Positions 11,699 through 21,893 of a DNA stretch of 50,202 nucleotides are shown here, one piece after another. The stretch's first letter is position 1, and the number at the start of each line of letters is the position of its first letter. Both the position numbers and the translations under genes were made by a program. The DNA is taken from positions 1 to 50,202 of the forward strand of contig NZ_CALVGT010000006.1 in NCBI RefSeq assembly GCF_944327175.1, given 5' to 3'. The notes under the pieces are model-generated. The model had not been told where the DNA came from and did not search any database. It worked only from the letters and a program-made list of their open reading frames with translations. Source of the stretch: an uncultured Lactobacillus sp. GTDB lineage: Bacteria; Bacillota; Bacilli; Lactobacillales; Lactobacillaceae.

Positions 11699-11941
11699 TT
11701 AGTCGACTAATTCGTATAAGTCCCCGGCTTCCGCCTTTTTGGTCGTTTCCCGCAAGTCCAGGACCCGGGCCTTAATTACCCTGGTTCCGTAAGCGACGGC
11801 GATCACATCGCCAACAACTACATTGTAGCTGGATTTGACGGTCTTGCCGTTTACGCTTACCCGGCCCTGGTCAGCCATTTCCTTGGCTACCGTTCTCCGC
11901 TTGACCAGGCGGGAAATTTTCAAAAATTTGTCGATTCTCAT
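11699..11941 (-). CDS. rqcP: S4-domain RNA-binding protein RqcP (YabO/Hsp15 family)
   Basis: 80-residue S4 RNA-binding domain protein (MRIDKFLKISRLVKRRTVAK, GRVSVNGKTVKSSYNV). In Bacillus subtilis RqcP helps RqcH add alanine tails on stalled 50S subunits, and this protein has the same size and neighbours. CAGGAG precedes the ATG. It lies 68 nt downstream of mfd. The MATE-like and YabN-like genes often found between mfd and this gene in other Firmicutes are absent. Confidence 0.92.
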   Translation of the reverse strand: MRIDKFLKISRLVKRRTVAKEMADQGRVSVNGKTVKSSYNVVVGDVIAVAYGTRVIKARVLDLRETTKKAEAGDLYELVD

Positions 11942-12009
11942 GCTTGTCTCCTGTCTGTTAATTTTTGCTTTTTTAGCTTTTCCTGCTTTAACTTTTTGCT
12001 CTTAAAAAA

Positions 12010-15000
12010 TTACCGCTGGATGATCTCCGCCGCGTCCTTGGCAAAAGTACCCAGTTCCGCGAACATGCCCCGCCGGGTCAGCTTGTCTGGCAAAAGCAGG
12101 GTAACCACCAGGCGCTTTTGGGCGCCAAGGGCGATCCGGGCCTTCCAGGAAACGTGTTCCAGAGCCTTGAAGATGTTCGGCCCTTCCATTTCCCGGCTGC
12201 CGGAATCGCTGAAAATGACCCGGATCTGCTTCTTTTCCTTGACCAGGGTCAAAATCTGGGCCAAGTCGCAGCTGGCCTTCAAGCTGGCCACGTTGAGCAG
12301 GTTTTCAACAGCTGCCGGATAGTCGCCAAAGCGGTCCAGGAGCTCGTCTTCGATCTCTTCCCGGTCCTGCAGGCTGCCGATCCCCTTGATCTTCTTGTAA
12401 AATTCGATCTTCTGCTCCTGGTCGGCGATGTAGTCTTCTGGAATATAGGCCTCCAGGCCCAAATCGACCTCGGCATTGCTCTTTTTAACTGGCTTTTTCC
12501 CCTGCCGCTCCTTGATGGCGTCGGCCAGCATCTGGGAGTAGAGGTCATAACCGACGCTGTCGATAAAGCCGTGCTGCTGGGCCCCCAGCATGTTGCCGGC
12601 CCCGCGGATGGACAAGTCCCGCATGGCGATCTTGAAGCCTGCCCCCAGCTCGGTAAAGTCCCGGATGGCGTCCAGCCGCTTTTCCCCCACTTCCGTCAGA
12701 ACCTTGTTTGGCTGGTAAAGGAAGTAAGCATAGGCCAGGCGGGCTGACCGGCCAATCCGGCCCCGCAATTGATAGAGCTGGCTGAGGCCGTAGTGGTCGG
12801 CATCTTCAATGATCATAGTGTTGACGTTGGGCATGTCAATCCCGGTTTCAATGATGGTCGTGGTGACCAAAATGTCGAATTCCTGGTCCAAAAAGCGGCT
12901 CAAGATGTCTTCCAATTGGTTTTCACTCATCTGCCCGTGGGCATAGGCAATCCGGGCCTCTGGCAAAAGCTGCTCCAAGCGGGCGACCGTTTCTTCGATG
13001 TCCCCGACCCGGTTGTGCAGGTAAAAGACCTGGCCGCCCCGCTGCATTTCCCTTTGGCAGGCCTCCTTGACCGTACCTGGCAACTGCTCCAGGACATAAG
13101 TCTGGATTGGATACCGGTTTTGCGGCGGCGTTTCCATGACTGACAGGTCTCTGATCCCGATCATGGACATGTGCAGAGTCCGCGGGATCGGAGTGGCCGT
13201 CAGGGTCAAAACGTCAATATTAGTCTTCAGCTGCTTGAGCTTTTCCTTGTGGGCTACCCCAAAACGCTGCTCTTCGTCGATGATCAGCAGGCCCAGGTCC
13301 TTGAACTGAACGTCCTTGGACAAAATCCGGTGGGTGCCGACTACCAAGTCAATACTGCCGTCTTTCAGGCCCGCCACGATCTTCTTGCTTTCAGCCTGGC
13401 CCTGGAAACGCGACAGGCTGGCAACTTCCACCGGGAAGCCCTTGAAGCGGTCCTTGATGGTCTGATAGTGTTGCTGGGCAAGAATGGTCGTCGGCACTAG
13501 GAAGGCGACCTGCTTGCCGTCACAGATAGCTTTAAAAGCAGCCCGCATGGCCACTTCCGTCTTCCCGAAGCCGACATCCCCGACCAAAAGCCGGTCCATC
13601 GGTTTGGCCTTCTCCATGTCAGCCTTGATTTCACTGCTGGCCCGTAATTGGTCAGGGGTTGGCTCATAAGGAAAGGCAGCTTCAAAGGCAGCCTGGTCCG
13701 ATCCGTCTGGGGAAAAGGCAAAGCCCTTCTCCGCTTCTCTTTTTGAGTACAAGTCGATCAAGTCGTCAGCGATGTCCTCGACTCTGGCGGCAACCCGCTT
13801 CTTGGTCTTGGCCCACTCGCTGCCGCCCAGCTTGTTGACGTGAGGCTGCTTGCCTTCTGAAGCCACATACTTTTGCACCAGGCTCAATTGGTCAGCCGGG
13901 ACAAAAAGCTGGTCACCCTTTTGGTAGGTGATGGTGATATAGTCCCGCTTTTTCCCGTCGGTCTCCAGGGTCTGAATGCCTTCAAAGCGGCCGATACCAT
14001 GGTTGACGTGGACCACATAGTCGCCAGGCTTCAGTTCCGTGTAGCTGCGCAGGCGCTGAGCATTTTCCAGGGTCTTGATCCGCTTCTTCGGCCGCTTGTT
14101 TTGGTTAAAAAGCTCTTTTTCCGTCAGGTAGACCAGGTCGCTGTCGGGCAGGACAAAGCCGCTGGCATAGCCGCCGATAACCAGTTGGGCCCGGCCTTCT
14201 TTTAAGCTGTCTGCTTCTGCTAAAGGCAAGTAGATGTCATAGTCATGGCAGCTCCGGTTGAATTCCTCCGCCTGCCGGCGGCTGGACAGCTGCAAAACCA
14301 CCGTCTGCCCTTTTTTGGCATAAGAGTCCAGCTCCGTTTTCAAAAGTTCCATCTGGCTGAAAAACTGCTGCGGCTCCCGGCTGTCCCAGGCCAAATGCTG
14401 GCCAAAACGAAGCCGGCCCATGGAGTGGGCCATCAGACTGACATAGAGGCGGTGGTGAGCGTCTGCCTTTAGCACCGCGTCAAAATCCAGGCGCAGCTTC
14501 TGCCGGCTGGTCATCATCTTGCTGGCGATCTGACTGGCCAGGTAGTCATCGTTGATGGCACCCATATTTTTGACACTTGCGGCGATCAGCTGCCAGTCGT
14601 TAAACAAAAGCAATCCTTTAGCCGGCAGGTAGTCCAGCAGACTGAAAGACTCAGGCAAAAGGTAGTCCAGGTAGCGGTCGTAGTCATCCGGCAATTGTCC
14701 GTTAGCCAAGGCCTCCTGGGCAATTTCCAGGCTGGCGGCTGCTTCTTTTGGCAGGTCGCTTGCCAAGTCCCGGCCCGCCCGGTCCAAGTCTTCTGCCGTA
14801 AAGACGTGGTCACTGGCGGCTGGCACGGTTACTTCCGGCAATTCCTCCAGGCTGCGCTGGCTGGTCAGGTCAAAAGTCTTGATCGTGTCGATTTCATCGC
14901 CGAAAAATTCCAGGCGCAGGGGGCTTTCCCGGTCCAAAGGATAAAGGTCGACGATATCCCCCCGCATGGCAAACTCGCCCGGCTTAACGACCAGGTTTTC

Positions 15001-15486
15001 CCGGTGGTAGCCGGCCTGGTTCAGCCACTGGGCTAAATCGGGCAAGGCAATTTCATCCCCAACGGCAAAATGCTTCTGTCCCTTTTTAAACAGGGCCGGG
15101 GCACTTAACGGATACTGCAGACCCTGCGGGGTCGCGATCACGACGCCAGGCCGGCCGCTTAAGAGCAGGTTTAAACACTGAATCCGGCTGCTGAGTTCAT
15201 CCGGTGAGCTGACCGCCGTCTGCGTGGCCAGGTTCCCGTCCAGGGCAAAAAGCTCCAGGTCATCATCGGCCAAAAGCAGGCTTAAGTCGTTATAGCGTTC
15301 CTGGGCCTTGTATTCATTCTCTTCGATCAAAAGCAGGGGCTGGCCCAGCTGGGCTAAATAAGCCTGGATGAGGACAGCAAAAGCGCCCCGTTCGACTCCT
15401 GTGAGCAGGGAGTTCTTGATCCGGGACGTTTTCGCGATAAAAGCAGTCACTGCTTGATCTTTTTTTAAAAAATCAATTACTTGCAT
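12010..15486 (-). CDS. mfd: Transcription-repair coupling factor
   Basis: DNA translocase that removes RNA polymerase stalled at lesions and recruits UvrA. At 1158 residues it has the full domain set: an N-terminal UvrB-like module, the RNA-polymerase-interacting domain ([18 protein letters not shown]), the superfamily 2 motor with Walker [11 protein letters not shown] and DEEQ box ([10 protein letters not shown]), RecG-like motifs ([23 protein letters not shown]) and the C-terminal TRCF domain. The ribosome binding site before the ATG is poor. It starts 16 nt after pth, so its translation may depend on coupling to pth. Confidence 0.97.
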   Translation of the reverse strand: MQVIDFLKKDQAVTAFIAKTSRIKNSLLTGVERGAFAVLIQAYLAQLGQPLLLIEENEYKAQERYNDLSLLLADDDLELFALDGNLATQTAVSSPDELSSRIQCLNLLLSGRPGVVIATPQGLQYPLSAPALFKKGQKHFAVGDEIALPDLAQWLNQAGYHRENLVVKPGEFAMRGDIVDLYPLDRESPLRLEFFGDEIDTIKTFDLTSQRSLEELPEVTVPAASDHVFTAEDLDRAGRDLASDLPKEAAASLEIAQEALANGQLPDDYDRYLDYLLPESFSLLDYLPAKGLLLFNDWQLIAASVKNMGAINDDYLASQIASKMMTSRQKLRLDFDAVLKADAHHRLYVSLMAHSMGRLRFGQHLAWDSREPQQFFSQMELLKTELDSYAKKGQTVVLQLSSRRQAEEFNRSCHDYDIYLPLAEADSLKEGRAQLVIGGYASGFVLPDSDLVYLTEKELFNQNKRPKKRIKTLENAQRLRSYTELKPGDYVVHVNHGIGRFEGIQTLETDGKKRDYITITYQKGDQLFVPADQLSLVQKYVASEGKQPHVNKLGGSEWAKTKKRVAARVEDIADDLIDLYSKREAEKGFAFSPDGSDQAAFEAAFPYEPTPDQLRASSEIKADMEKAKPMDRLLVGDVGFGKTEVAMRAAFKAICDGKQVAFLVPTTILAQQHYQTIKDRFKGFPVEVASLSRFQGQAESKKIVAGLKDGSIDLVVGTHRILSKDVQFKDLGLLIIDEEQRFGVAHKEKLKQLKTNIDVLTLTATPIPRTLHMSMIGIRDLSVMETPPQNRYPIQTYVLEQLPGTVKEACQREMQRGGQVFYLHNRVGDIEETVARLEQLLPEARIAYAHGQMSENQLEDILSRFLDQEFDILVTTTIIETGIDMPNVNTMIIEDADHYGLSQLYQLRGRIGRSARLAYAYFLYQPNKVLTEVGEKRLDAIRDFTELGAGFKIAMRDLSIRGAGNMLGAQQHGFIDSVGYDLYSQMLADAIKERQGKKPVKKSNAEVDLGLEAYIPEDYIADQEQKIEFYKKIKGIGSLQDREEIEDELLDRFGDYPAAVENLLNVASLKASCDLAQILTLVKEKKQIRVIFSDSGSREMEGPNIFKALEHVSWKARIALGAQKRLVVTLLLPDKLTRRGMFAELGTFAKDAAEIIQR

Positions 15487-15502
15487 GTTCGTGTGCTTGT
15501 CT

Positions 15503-16060
15503 TTAATTGTAACGGTTCATTAAGTACTGGGCGTCTTTGCCGGCGATAAAGTCGTCAATGATCTGGTCGACCTTGGCAAAGCTGGCTTCCAGCTCCTTTT
15601 GCTGATCGGGGTTAAAAGGGGTCAGGACCCAGGAAACCACGCTCTGCTTATCCGGGTGCCGGATGCCGATCTTGAGGCGGTTGAATTTCTCAGTCCCCAG
15701 GCAGGCAATGATGCTCTTGATCCCGTTGTGGCCGCCCGACTTGCCGCCGGCCCGGATCCGCAGCTTGGCGATTGGCATGTCCATGTCGTCGTGGATAACC
15801 AGGATATCGCTGGGGTCGATCTTGAAGAACTTGGCCGCCGCGCCCACGGCTCTGCCGGATTCGTTCATGTAGGTCTGCGGCTCCATGAAGATCACGTCCT
15901 CGCCCGCCACTTTCTCCTTGGCATAGAGGGCCGTGAACTTGTCGCGGTCCAGGCGCAGGCCCTTTTCAGCTAAATAGTGGTCCAGGGCCATGAAGCCGGT
16001 ATTGTGCTTGGTTTTTTCATATTTAAGGCCAGGATTGCCCAAAGCAACGATTAATTTCAT
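15503..16060 (-). CDS. pth: Peptidyl-tRNA hydrolase
   Basis: Cytosolic esterase that recycles peptidyl-tRNA released from ribosomes. The 185-residue protein begins MKLIVALGNPGLKYEKTKHN, with catalytic His20, and contains the motif GGKSGGHNGIKSI. The ATG at 16060 has GGAG 8-9 nt upstream; the in-frame GTG five codons earlier lies in that ribosome binding site. It is the first gene of the pth-mfd-rqcP-divIC-yabR run and is divergent from cbpA. Confidence 0.96.
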   Translation of the reverse strand: MKLIVALGNPGLKYEKTKHNTGFMALDHYLAEKGLRLDRDKFTALYAKEKVAGEDVIFMEPQTYMNESGRAVGAAAKFFKIDPSDILVIHDDMDMPIAKLRIRAGGKSGGHNGIKSIIACLGTEKFNRLKIGIRHPDKQSVVSWVLTPFNPDQQKELEASFAKVDQIIDDFIAGKDAQYLMNRYN

Positions 16061-16142
16061 CAAAAGTCTCCTCACTTGCTATATCTTAATAATTTTAGCA
16101 CAACTGGCAAAAATCTTACGCTTTCCTGCCTTTTAACCTGTC

Positions 16143-16171
16143 TTTAATTTTTGTTTTCTGCATGCTATAAT
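16143..16171 (+). promoter_or_regulatory. Promoter of cbpA
   Basis: TATAAT at 16166-16171 preceded by TGC (extended -10), with TTTAAT at 16143-16148 and a 17-bp spacer. Confidence 0.65.
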
Positions 16172-16194
16172 GTGAAAGTATGAGACAAGAAAAC

Positions 16195-16208
16195 ATTTAC
16201 ATGTAAAT
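16195..16208 (+). promoter_or_regulatory. Perfect 14-bp palindrome in the cbpA leader
   Basis: ATTTACATGTAAAT reads identically on both strands and lies between the cbpA promoter and its GGAGG box. It is a possible operator; no regulator is identified. Confidence 0.4.
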
Positions 16209-16229
16209 CCACATAACGGAGGTTCTCCT

Positions 16230-16928
16230 ATGTTAATCAAATCACTGGTCATCAAGAAAGACTACCTAACGACTGTCAACGAACACGCTACCCTGGAAGA
16301 GGCCCTGAAGGTACTGGAAAGCTCCGGCTACCGCTGCGTGCCGATCCTGGATGACAGCGGCAAGATCTTCCGCGGCAACATCTACAAGATGCACATTTAC
16401 CGCCACAAGTCCCAAGGCGGGGACATGAGCCTGCCGGTAACCTACCTCTTGAAGAACGCCACCAAGACCATCAAGACCAACGCGCCATTCTTCCAAGTCT
16501 TCTTTACCATCAAGGACTTGCCTTACATTGCCGTTTTGGACACTGACAACACCTTCTACGGCATCTTGACCCATGCCCGCCTGCTGGACATGCTGTCCTC
16601 AGCCTGGAACGTCAAGACCGGGGCTTACGTCTTGACTGTCTTGTCAACCAACGACAGCGGCAACTTGACCAAGATGACCAAGATCATCGCCAAGTTCGTC
16701 AACCTGGCCGGAGCCATGACTCTGGACGCGCCAGCCAGCGAATTTGACGGCAAGTACGTCCGCCGGACCCTCTTCACCCTGCCGCAGGGGACCACGGAAA
16801 CTGAACTGAAGGCCATCTGCAAGAAGCTCAAGGCCAAGGGCTTCCCAGTCGTTGCCGTTGAAGACCTGGCTGCCGGCATGAACATCATGAGTGAAGAAAA
16901 GCCAGGCGTCTTCTTGAACGAAGAATAA
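16230..16928 (+). CDS. cbpA: CBS-domain protein, CbpA-like (cyclic di-AMP binding)
   Basis: 232-residue cytosolic protein. Residues ~1-110 hold two CBS repeats (TLEEALKVLESSGYRCVPI; YIAVLDTDNTFYGILTHARL). The rest resembles an ACT-like fold (VLTVLSTNDSGNLTKMTKII). This architecture and size match proteins called CbpA, which bind c-di-AMP in Listeria and lactobacilli; ligand binding here is by family inference only. GGAGG lies 8 nt before the ATG. It is monocistronic, with its own extended -10 promoter, a palindrome in the leader and a terminator shared with the convergent alr. Codon use is strongly biased, which suggests high expression. Confidence 0.75.
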   Translation: MLIKSLVIKKDYLTTVNEHATLEEALKVLESSGYRCVPILDDSGKIFRGNIYKMHIYRHKSQGGDMSLPVTYLLKNATKTIKTNAPFFQVFFTIKDLPYIAVLDTDNTFYGILTHARLLDMLSSAWNVKTGAYVLTVLSTNDSGNLTKMTKIIAKFVNLAGAMTLDAPASEFDGKYVRRTLFTLPQGTTETELKAICKKLKAKGFPVVAVEDLAAGMNIMSEEKPGVFLNEE

Positions 16929-16942
16929 GCAAAATCATATTA

Positions 16943-16975
16943 AAAACCTCCGAAGCAAAATTCGGAGGTTTTTTC
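16943..16975. terminator. Bidirectional terminator between cbpA and alr
   Basis: 10-bp perfect stem (16946-16955 with 16962-16971) with a T run on the plus side and an A run on the other side. It serves both convergent genes. Confidence 0.88.
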
Positions 16976-16981
16976 TTACTC

Positions 16982-18112
16982 TTATTCGTTATCGTAAATC
17001 CGGTCCAGGCGGTCGTTGAACTGGCAGGCCACTTCATAGTGGATGGTGTCCAGCCAGTCAGCTGCCCGGCGCAGGCTGTTTGGCGCTGCCGGATCAGCTG
17101 AGATCAGTTCAACTGGCGTGCCGGCTGGCACTTCCTTGGGCAAAAGGACCATGAACTGGTCCATGCAGACCCGGCCGACGATCGGGCAGTAAGTGTCCCC
17201 GACCTTGACCTTGAAACCCTGGAACTTGCGGATCCAGCCGTCAGCGTAGCCAACCGGCACGGTTCCGATCCATTCATCTTCTTCAGCGATGTGGGTTGAC
17301 CCGTAGCCGACCCCGTAGCCCTTGTGGATCTGCTTGACATAGGTCAGTTCACTGACAAAGGACATGGCCGGCTTAAGGGCAAAGGCAGGCTCTAAGTCCT
17401 GGCTGCCTGGGGCTGAAGAAGGGTTGAGCCCGTAAAGGCCAATCCCGAAGCGGACGATGTCGCTGGCCACATCCTTGTCAAAAAGGCTGGCCGCGGTGTT
17501 ATCCACGTGGATCCACTTTGGCTTGACCGTCAGCAGGCTTTCCATGTGCCTGAAGCGCTTGACCTGGTAGTCAAAGTAGCTGGCATCAGCAGAGTCAGCG
17601 GAAGCAAAGTGGGTGAACATCCCTTCCACGAAGAAGGCATCATTGCCTTGCAGATATTCGTTGACTGCCTTGAAGTCTTCGTCTTCACTAAAGCCGATCC
17701 GGCCCATGCCGGAGTCGATAGCCAGGTGGATCTTCAACTGCAGGCCTTCCTTACGGAGAACCTTTTCTGCTTCCTTGAGCCAGTCCAGGCTGGACACCGG
17801 CAAAGAAATGTCGTTGGCGGCAGCCAGGGCGGCTTCTTCTGCCGGCTGCAGGCCCAAGACCAGGATTGGCTTGACGATCTGAGCCCGGCGCAATTCCAGC
17901 CCTTCATCCAGCATGGCCACGCAGAAGCCGTCCGCTCCGGCTTCTTCCATCACCGGCGCCAGGCGCGCTGCCCCATGCCCGTAGGCATTGGCCTTAACCA
18001 CGCAAAAGAGCTTCTGGCCCGGCTTCAAGTGGGCCTTGGCCTGGCGGGTGTTTTCCTTGATAGCAGCCAGGTTGATGTGCAGGGCTGCTGGTCGATTAAC
18101 TGCTCTGATCAT
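16982..18112 (-). CDS. alr: Alanine racemase
   Basis: PLP enzyme making D-alanine for peptidoglycan and teichoic acid. 376 residues; the PLP lysine is in [12 protein letters not shown] near residue 39, and the second catalytic Tyr region is [10 protein letters not shown]. The signature [10 protein letters not shown] is present. GGAGG precedes the ATG, which overlaps the acpS stop by 4 nt (ATGA). The acpS-alr pair is the usual lactobacillus arrangement. Confidence 0.96.
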   Translation of the reverse strand: MIRAVNRPAALHINLAAIKENTRQAKAHLKPGQKLFCVVKANAYGHGAARLAPVMEEAGADGFCVAMLDEGLELRRAQIVKPILVLGLQPAEEAALAAANDISLPVSSLDWLKEAEKVLRKEGLQLKIHLAIDSGMGRIGFSEDEDFKAVNEYLQGNDAFFVEGMFTHFASADSADASYFDYQVKRFRHMESLLTVKPKWIHVDNTAASLFDKDVASDIVRFGIGLYGLNPSSAPGSQDLEPAFALKPAMSFVSELTYVKQIHKGYGVGYGSTHIAEEDEWIGTVPVGYADGWIRKFQGFKVKVGDTYCPIVGRVCMDQFMVLLPKEVPAGTPVELISADPAAPNSLRRAADWLDTIHYEVACQFNDRLDRIYDNE

Positions 18113-18522
18113 TTTTTCCTCCCAGATAACAGGTGCGATAGTTTGCCGATCGCGCGGCGCCAGCCGGCCGGCTCTTCAAGCACGACCACGGCGACGATCT
18201 CGTGATCATCATGCGCGATGCTGGAAAAAATCCGCCCCGTAAAAATCCGCGACGTCGTTACGGGCGCGCCGGACTCGGTCCTCAAGGTTTCCACATCCTC
18301 AAAGGAAACTGCCTGGCCAATCCCGGTTCCCCAGGCCTTGGAGAAGGCTTCCTTAACGGCGAAGCGGCCGCCCAGGTACTCAATCTTCCGCTTATGGGTC
18401 AAGTCCTGGTACTGGGCAAATTCCCGGTCGGTCAGAACCTTTCTGGCAAAGCCATCCCCCCGGTCAACTACCTTGGCGATCCGGTCCACCTCAATCTGGT
18501 CCACGCCGATATTTTTGATCAT
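18109..18522 (-). CDS. acpS: Holo-[acyl-carrier-protein] synthase
   Basis: Transfers phosphopantetheine from CoA to acyl carrier protein. The metal site and family signatures [10 protein letters not shown] and [16 protein letters not shown] are intact. At 137 residues it is about 18 longer than most AcpS proteins; the extra basic tail ([19 protein letters not shown]) extends to the overlap with alr. AGGTGG precedes the ATG. It is probably transcribed with alr from a promoter in the gap after cshA. Confidence 0.94.
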   Translation of the reverse strand: MIKNIGVDQIEVDRIAKVVDRGDGFARKVLTDREFAQYQDLTHKRKIEYLGGRFAVKEAFSKAWGTGIGQAVSFEDVETLRTESGAPVTTSRIFTGRIFSSIAHDDHEIVAVVVLEEPAGWRRAIGKLSHLLSGRKK

Positions 18523-18561
18523 CTTTCCACCTCACGCTGTTTAAATAATAGCACAAAGAGA

Positions 18562-18594
18562 AAAAGGCCGGGACAAAAGCCCGGTCCTTTTTAC
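18562..18594 (-). terminator. Terminator of murF-cshA
   Basis: Stem GGACCGGGC / GTCCCGGCC (with a wobble) around TTTT, followed on the minus strand by TTTTTCTCTTT. It lies 3' of cshA and upstream of acpS. Confidence 0.85.
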
Positions 18595-18606
18595 TTTTTT
18601 AAAAAT

Positions 18607-20052
18607 TTAGCCCTTCCGGCCGTGGATCTTAAAGCCAGGCTTGCGCTTCTTTCTGTCAAAATTGCGCTTGCCCTTGAAGTTCTTGTTCCCGCTCCGGCTG
18701 CGGCTACTCCGGCCACGGCCGCCTGAGTGCTTGCCCCGGTAAGGGAGCGGCTTTTCAGGGGTGATGGTAACCTTGACCTCGCTGTCGTTAGACAATTCCT
18801 TCAGCAAAGCGGCAGCAATATCTTCAACTGAGTAGTTTTCCAGCAGCTTTTCGGCCGCGTCGTCATACTTGCTCAAATCCCCGCTCAACAGGTCGTCAAC
18901 CTTCAAGACCGCCTGCTTCATCTGCCCGGCAAAGGCCTGGGCATCTGTCGGCGGACGCAGAGGAGACATCTTCTTCTTGGTCAAGTCCTCAATAGTCCGC
19001 ATGTAGCCGATTTCGTTCGGCGTCACGAAGGTCACGCTCATCCCGCTCTTGCCGGCCCGGCCGGTCCGGCCGATTCTGTGGACGTAGGAGTCCGGATCTT
19101 GCGGAATGTCGTAGTTGTAAACATGGGTAACCCCGGAAATGTCCAGGCCCCGGGCGGCTACGTCAGTAGCTACCAAAATGTCAAGCTCCCCTTCCTTGAA
19201 GCGCTTGAGCACCTGCATTCGGCGGGCCTGAGTCAGGTCACCGTGGATGCCAGCCGCGTTGTAGCCCCGGGCAACCAGACCCCGGGTCAGTTCGTCAACC
19301 CGGCGCTTGGTCCGGCCAAAGACCACGGCCAAGTCCGGATTTTCCACGTCGATCAGCCGGCACATGGTGTCGAACTTTTCGTTTTCCCGGACGCGGACGA
19401 AGTACTGGTCGATCAAATCAGCCGTCAGTTCCTTGGCCTTGATCTTCACAACTTGCGGGTCATGCATGAACTTTTCGCCTAAAGCCTGGATTGGCTTTGG
19501 CATAGTCGCGCTGAACAAGAGGGTCTGGTCCCGGTTTTCAGCATAGGTCAAGATGCTTTCGATGTCCTGGATAAAGCCCATGTCCAGCATTTCGTCGGCT
19601 TCGTCCAAAACAACCGTCTTGACGCCGTCCAGCTTGATGGTCTTGCGCTTTAAGTGGTCCAAAAGCCGGCCAGGAGTCCCGACCAGGATTTCCGGCACCT
19701 TCTTCAAGGCCCGGATTTGCCGGCCAATGTCCGCCCCGCCGTAAACGACCTGGACCTTGGCCTTTGCATCTCTGCCCAAGCGGAAAAGTTCTTCCTGGGT
19801 CTGGATGGCCAGTTCTCTGGTCGGTTCAATTACGATGGCCTGGATAGCTTGCTCCTGCTTGTCCAGCTTTTGCAAGATTGGCAGACCAAAGGCAGCCGTC
19901 TTCCCCGTCCCGGTTTGGGCCTGGCCGATCACGTCCTGGCCGGCCAGAGCCAAAGGAATGGTCTGGGCCTGGATCGGGGTGGCTTCTTCAAAGCCTGACC
20001 GCTTGATTGCCTTTAAGATATTGTCGTTCAATCCTAGTTCAGTAAATTTCAA
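18607..20052 (-). CDS. cshA: DEAD-box RNA helicase CshA
   Basis: ATP-dependent RNA helicase of the CshA/DeaD type, linked in Firmicutes to the RNA degradosome, ribosome assembly and cold growth. The Q motif (ATPIQAQTIP), AQTGTGKTAAFG, DEAD (VLDEADEML), SAT (LFSATMP) and HRIGRTGRAG are all present. The C-terminal ~50 residues are a Gly/Arg/Ser/Lys-rich disordered RNA-binding tail. The start is TTG at 20052 with AGGAG upstream. It begins 9 nt after murF, so it is co-transcribed with it. Confidence 0.95.
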   Translation of the reverse strand: MKFTELGLNDNILKAIKRSGFEEATPIQAQTIPLALAGQDVIGQAQTGTGKTAAFGLPILQKLDKQEQAIQAIVIEPTRELAIQTQEELFRLGRDAKAKVQVVYGGADIGRQIRALKKVPEILVGTPGRLLDHLKRKTIKLDGVKTVVLDEADEMLDMGFIQDIESILTYAENRDQTLLFSATMPKPIQALGEKFMHDPQVVKIKAKELTADLIDQYFVRVRENEKFDTMCRLIDVENPDLAVVFGRTKRRVDELTRGLVARGYNAAGIHGDLTQARRMQVLKRFKEGELDILVATDVAARGLDISGVTHVYNYDIPQDPDSYVHRIGRTGRAGKSGMSVTFVTPNEIGYMRTIEDLTKKKMSPLRPPTDAQAFAGQMKQAVLKVDDLLSGDLSKYDDAAEKLLENYSVEDIAAALLKELSNDSEVKVTITPEKPLPYRGKHSGGRGRSSRSRSGNKNFKGKRNFDRKKRKPGFKIHGRKG

Positions 20053-20061
20053 ATTGTTCTC

Positions 20062-21429
20062 CTATTTCAGTCTGTCAAGGACTCGTTCCAGGTGCATCCC
20101 GTGGGATCCCTTCAGCAAAACGATGTCCTGGCTGTGGATGTCGCTCTTTAAATCATCGATTAAGTGGCTCATCTCGTCTTCTGGGTAGTAGTGCAGATTC
20201 TGCTGGTCGTACTTGTCCAGCAAGGCCTGGTAAAGGTGGTTCATCTCCGGCCCGTAAAGGTAAAGGACGTTGATCTTGTCTGGGTCCAGGCAGGCAGCCA
20301 GTCCCTTATGCAGGTCGGCTGACCGGCTGCCCAGTTCTAGCATGTCGGCCAAAACCGCGATGCGGCGGCCGCCTTCACTGACTGGAACCTGGCCAAAGGA
20401 GGCAGTCACGGCCTTAACAGCCGTTGGGTTGGAGTTGTAGATATCGCTCATGATATCTTCGCCGCAGTCGCCCTTTTCCCATTCCATCCGGTTGGCCGTT
20501 GGCACGAAGTTGGCCAGGCCAGCAGCAATTTCCTCGTCGCTTTCCCCGAAGTGGCGGCCAACCAGAATAGCGGCCATGGCGTTAGCCACATTGTGGCGGC
20601 CGATCATTGGAATTGAGAATTCCCGGTCAGTCCCGTTAATCTTGAAGAAGGAATGGTGCATGGTGCTGCGGAGATCACTGGCATGAATGCTGTCAGAGTC
20701 CGCGAAACCGAAGGTGGACTTGTCCTGGGAAAGCTTGGCAGCTCTTTCCGCCAGGAGGGGTTCATCACCGTTGTAGATGAATTCGCCGTCTTCTTGCAAA
20801 AAGTCCGTGATTTCCATCTTGGCGTCGGCGATCTTGTCCCGGCTGCCGAAGAATTCGATGTGGGCTTCCCCGATCATAGTGATGACCGCCACGTCCGGCC
20901 GGGCCAATTGACTCAGTTCATGCAATTGGCCAGCCCGGTCCATCCCCATTTCCAAAACCAGGATTTCAGTGATCGGCTTCATTTCCAAAATAGTCATTGG
21001 CACGCCGATTTCATTGTTGAAGTTGGCCTGAGTCTTGTAAACGTTGAAGCGCTTGGCCAAAACCGCCGCCACCATGTCCTTGGTCGTGGTCTTGCCGTTT
21101 GAGCCGGTGATGCCGACTACGGTCGGGTTGACCTTATGCAGGTAGTAGCAGGCCAGATCCTGCATTGCCTTCAAAGTGTCGGCAACTTCTAAAACCGCGA
21201 TGCCTTCCGGCTTGCCCGGGTGGCCAGCTTCCCACAAAGTGGCGCTGGCGCCGGCTTCAATGGCTGAACCCACAAAGTCATGGCCGTCTCTTTCCCCCTT
21301 GATCGGGACAAAGAGGGCGCCCTGGCTGATCTTTCTTGAGTCAAAAGCCACTGAGGTAATGACCGTTTCCGCGTCCCCTTCACAACTGGTATTTAAGGCT
21401 TGGGCGATTTCTGCCAACTGCATTTTCAT
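20062..21429 (-). CDS. murF: UDP-N-acetylmuramoyl-tripeptide--D-alanyl-D-alanine ligase
   Basis: Adds D-Ala-D-Ala to the UDP-MurNAc-tripeptide, the last cytoplasmic step of muropeptide synthesis. 455 residues with the Mur ligase ATP motif VGITGSNGKTTTKD and central and C-terminal Mur ligase domains (NRMEWEKGD; VLADMLELGSRS). AAGGAG lies 11 nt before the first ATG; a second ATG two codons later is also possible. It lies upstream of cshA. Confidence 0.95.
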   Translation of the reverse strand: MKMQLAEIAQALNTSCEGDAETVITSVAFDSRKISQGALFVPIKGERDGHDFVGSAIEAGASATLWEAGHPGKPEGIAVLEVADTLKAMQDLACYYLHKVNPTVVGITGSNGKTTTKDMVAAVLAKRFNVYKTQANFNNEIGVPMTILEMKPITEILVLEMGMDRAGQLHELSQLARPDVAVITMIGEAHIEFFGSRDKIADAKMEITDFLQEDGEFIYNGDEPLLAERAAKLSQDKSTFGFADSDSIHASDLRSTMHHSFFKINGTDREFSIPMIGRHNVANAMAAILVGRHFGESDEEIAAGLANFVPTANRMEWEKGDCGEDIMSDIYNSNPTAVKAVTASFGQVPVSEGGRRIAVLADMLELGSRSADLHKGLAACLDPDKINVLYLYGPEMNHLYQALLDKYDQQNLHYYPEDEMSHLIDDLKSDIHSQDIVLLKGSHGMHLERVLDRLK

Positions 21430-21495
21430 TCCAATACTGCTCCTTGAGAATAAATTAACACTTAGTATATTATACGTTGTTTAGCGCTCTTCGCA

Positions 21496-21527
21496 ATAAA
21501 AAAAGCAACCCAAGCGGGCTGCTTTTA
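21496..21527 (-). terminator. Terminator of rpmE2
   Basis: AGCAGCCC-GCTT-GGGTTGCT stem (one wobble) followed by seven T residues on the minus strand. Confidence 0.88.
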
Positions 21528-21542
21528 AAGTAAAGAGAACGA

Positions 21543-21794
21543 TTAGTTCTTCTTGTTGAAGCCGTACTTCTTGTTGAAACGTTCGATTCGACCATCGGCT
21601 GCGGCAAACTTTTGCTTGCCAGTGTAGAATGGGTGGGAATCTGATGAGATTTCAACACGGATCAATGGGTAAGTGTTGCCTTCGAATTCAACAGTTTCTG
21701 ATGACTTCAAAGTTGAGCCGGCAACAAACTTAAAACCAGTTGCTGAGTCCATGAAGCAAACTTCTTGATAATCTGGGTGAATACCTTGTTTCAT
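21543..21794 (-). CDS. rpmE2: 50S ribosomal protein L31 type B
   Basis: 83-residue ribosomal protein beginning [20 protein letters not shown]. It lacks the paired Cys zinc site of type A L31, so it is the zinc-independent paralogue. AAAGGAG precedes the ATG at 21794; the longer frame is not family-like. It is monocistronic with its own promoter and terminator. Confidence 0.96.
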   Translation of the reverse strand: MKQGIHPDYQEVCFMDSATGFKFVAGSTLKSSETVEFEGNTYPLIRVEISSDSHPFYTGKQKFAAADGRIERFNKKYGFNKKN

Positions 21795-21855
21795 AATTCT
21801 AAAACTCCTTTGCCATAGCCCTCTGCAGGCCATAGATTAATCGATTAACTCTAAT

Positions 21856-21884
21856 ATAGTACCACTATCTAGCCCGTTTGACAA
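21856..21884 (-). promoter_or_regulatory. Promoter of rpmE2
   Basis: TTGTCA (21879-21884), 17-bp spacer, TACTAT (21856-21861) on the minus strand. Confidence 0.65.
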
Positions 21885-21893
21885 GGGCTCAAG

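Noticed and set aside
12118-12747. 209-codon plus-strand open frame inside mfd
   Set aside because: Antisense shadow; mfd is conserved over its full length on the other strand.
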